5,685 nt of DNA from Aquificaceae bacterium UBA2488 (lineage in GTDB: Bacteria; Aquificota; Aquificia; Aquificales; Aquificaceae), in assembly GCA_002341805.1 (NCBI GenBank), contig DDOS01000112.1:7253-12937 (forward strand). Direction: 5' to 3'. The notes under the pieces were generated by a model. That model saw nothing but the letters and a program-made list of their open reading frames with translations. It had not been told where the DNA came from and searched no databases. The position numbers were made by a program, and so were the translations under genes. This document shows, piece by piece, positions 5,163 through 5,685 of the stretch; the first letter of the stretch is position 1; every line of letters starts with the position of its first letter.

Positions 5163-5685
5163 TTAATCTATTTTTGCAAAAATTGTAAGTTTTTGCTTTA
5201 TACTTTCAAATGTTGTCTCATAAGCTCCTGGTAATCTCTTTTCAAAATTTACTCCGATAGACTCAAAAACCTCTTTCATCTTATGGGGCATAAATGGATT
5301 TAACATAAAACAAGATATCAATATACCATCCACTAAGGTAAGCAATACATCTTTTAAAGAAGAGTCGTTATTTTTGGCTAAAGTCCATGGGGCTTTTTTA
5401 TCCACATATTTATTTAGATAATCCACTAAGTTCATTACAGCCTCTAAGGCTTTGTGAAACTGAAGTTTATTCATGTGTTCATCAAACTCTTTTAGGACAT
5501 TAGAAACCATTTCTTTGTATTCTTGATCCTCGTTTACATTAGATCTTGTGGTTATATTATATTTTATACACATGGCAAACACTCTACTTATGAGGTTTCC
5601 TATACCATTGGCAAGTTCAGCGTTTAATCTTAGTTTGATGGATTCCTTAGAGAAGTTTCCATCTTGACCAAAAGCTACTTCTCTT
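5163..5685 (-). CDS. metG: Methionyl-tRNA synthetase (MetRS), C-terminal part, 5' end outside window
   Basis: MetRS charges tRNA-Met with methionine in the cytoplasm. About 173 codons are visible and the frame is open to the right edge, so the catalytic Rossmann domain with its HIGH-like and KMSKS motifs lies outside. The first visible residues, EVAFGQDGNFSKES followed by LNAELANGIGNLISR, match the junction of the KMSKS-side region with the anticodon-binding helical domain. NKYVDKKAPWTLAK (about 5373-5414) is the characteristic helix region with the conserved PW, and LNPFMPHKM marks the last helices. The protein stops at KLTIFAKID, where many bacterial MetRS continue through a linker into an EMAPII/Trbp111-like tRNA-binding domain. 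That extension is absent; in Aquifex the domain is reported to be encoded as a separate subunit, and this gene would fit that arrangement. The ATG at 5582 is internal, since homology continues upstream. The gene lies upstream of, and on the same strand as, the radical SAM gene, 87 bp away. Confidence 0.93.
   Translation of the reverse strand, partial: REVAFGQDGNFSKESIKLRLNAELANGIGNLISRVFAMCIKYNITTRSNVNEDQEYKEMVSNVLKEFDEHMNKLQFHKALEAVMNLVDYLNKYVDKKAPWTLAKNNDSSLKDVLLTLVDGILISCFMLNPFMPHKMKEVFESIGVNFEKRLPGAYETTFESIKQKLTIFAKID

Noticed and set aside
1..5685. Search for CRISPR arrays, tRNA/rRNA genes, insertion sequences, phage or toxin-antitoxin genes
   Set aside because: No regularly spaced repeats, tRNA-like cloverleaf sequence, transposase motif or unassigned small gene was seen; known housekeeping genes fill almost all of the window.

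Overview
The window is a compact, AT-rich bacterial stretch with seven protein genes, two of them cut by the window edges. Almost no DNA is non-coding. The only gaps are 87 bp (5076-5162) and 40 bp (3920-3959), and neighbouring genes often overlap by a few bases. Low GC, frequent ATA/AGA codons, flagellar genes and an LPS-type glycosyltransferase point to a Gram-negative thermophile of the Aquificota (Hydrogenobaculum/Sulfurihydrogenibium-like). The methionyl-tRNA synthetase that stops after the anticodon-binding domain fits this too. The assignment is an inference from gene content, not a database match.

Left part, + strand (1-1535): the C-terminal half of MurC (cytoplasmic peptidoglycan precursor synthesis) overlaps a family-2 glycosyltransferase of the WaaE/KdtX type (probable LPS core or cell-surface glycan) by 20 bp. 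They look like a translationally coupled envelope-biogenesis pair.

Right part, - strand (5685 down to 1532): the C-terminal end of MetRS (metG), then an 87-bp gap with promoter-like elements, then a BioB/LipA-like radical SAM enzyme, flgI (flagellar P-ring), a single-domain flgJ-type rod-binding protein, and a DnaJ co-chaperone. The flgI, flgJ and dnaJ reading frames overlap or touch, so they are probably one transcript. The two strands converge at 1532-1535, where the stop codons of the glycosyltransferase and dnaJ overlap.

Most of the window is ordinary housekeeping and flagellar content. The points most worth a second look are: the radical SAM enzyme, which has extra conserved-looking C-terminal cysteines and is possibly a LipS1/LipS2-type lipoyl synthase; the missing Shine-Dalgarno at flgI, with a promoter placed to give a very short or leaderless mRNA; the DnaJ without a glycine/phenylalanine-rich region, coupled to flagellar genes; and small palindromic half-sites upstream of the radical SAM gene. 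I found no RNA genes, mobile elements, CRISPR arrays or phage genes.
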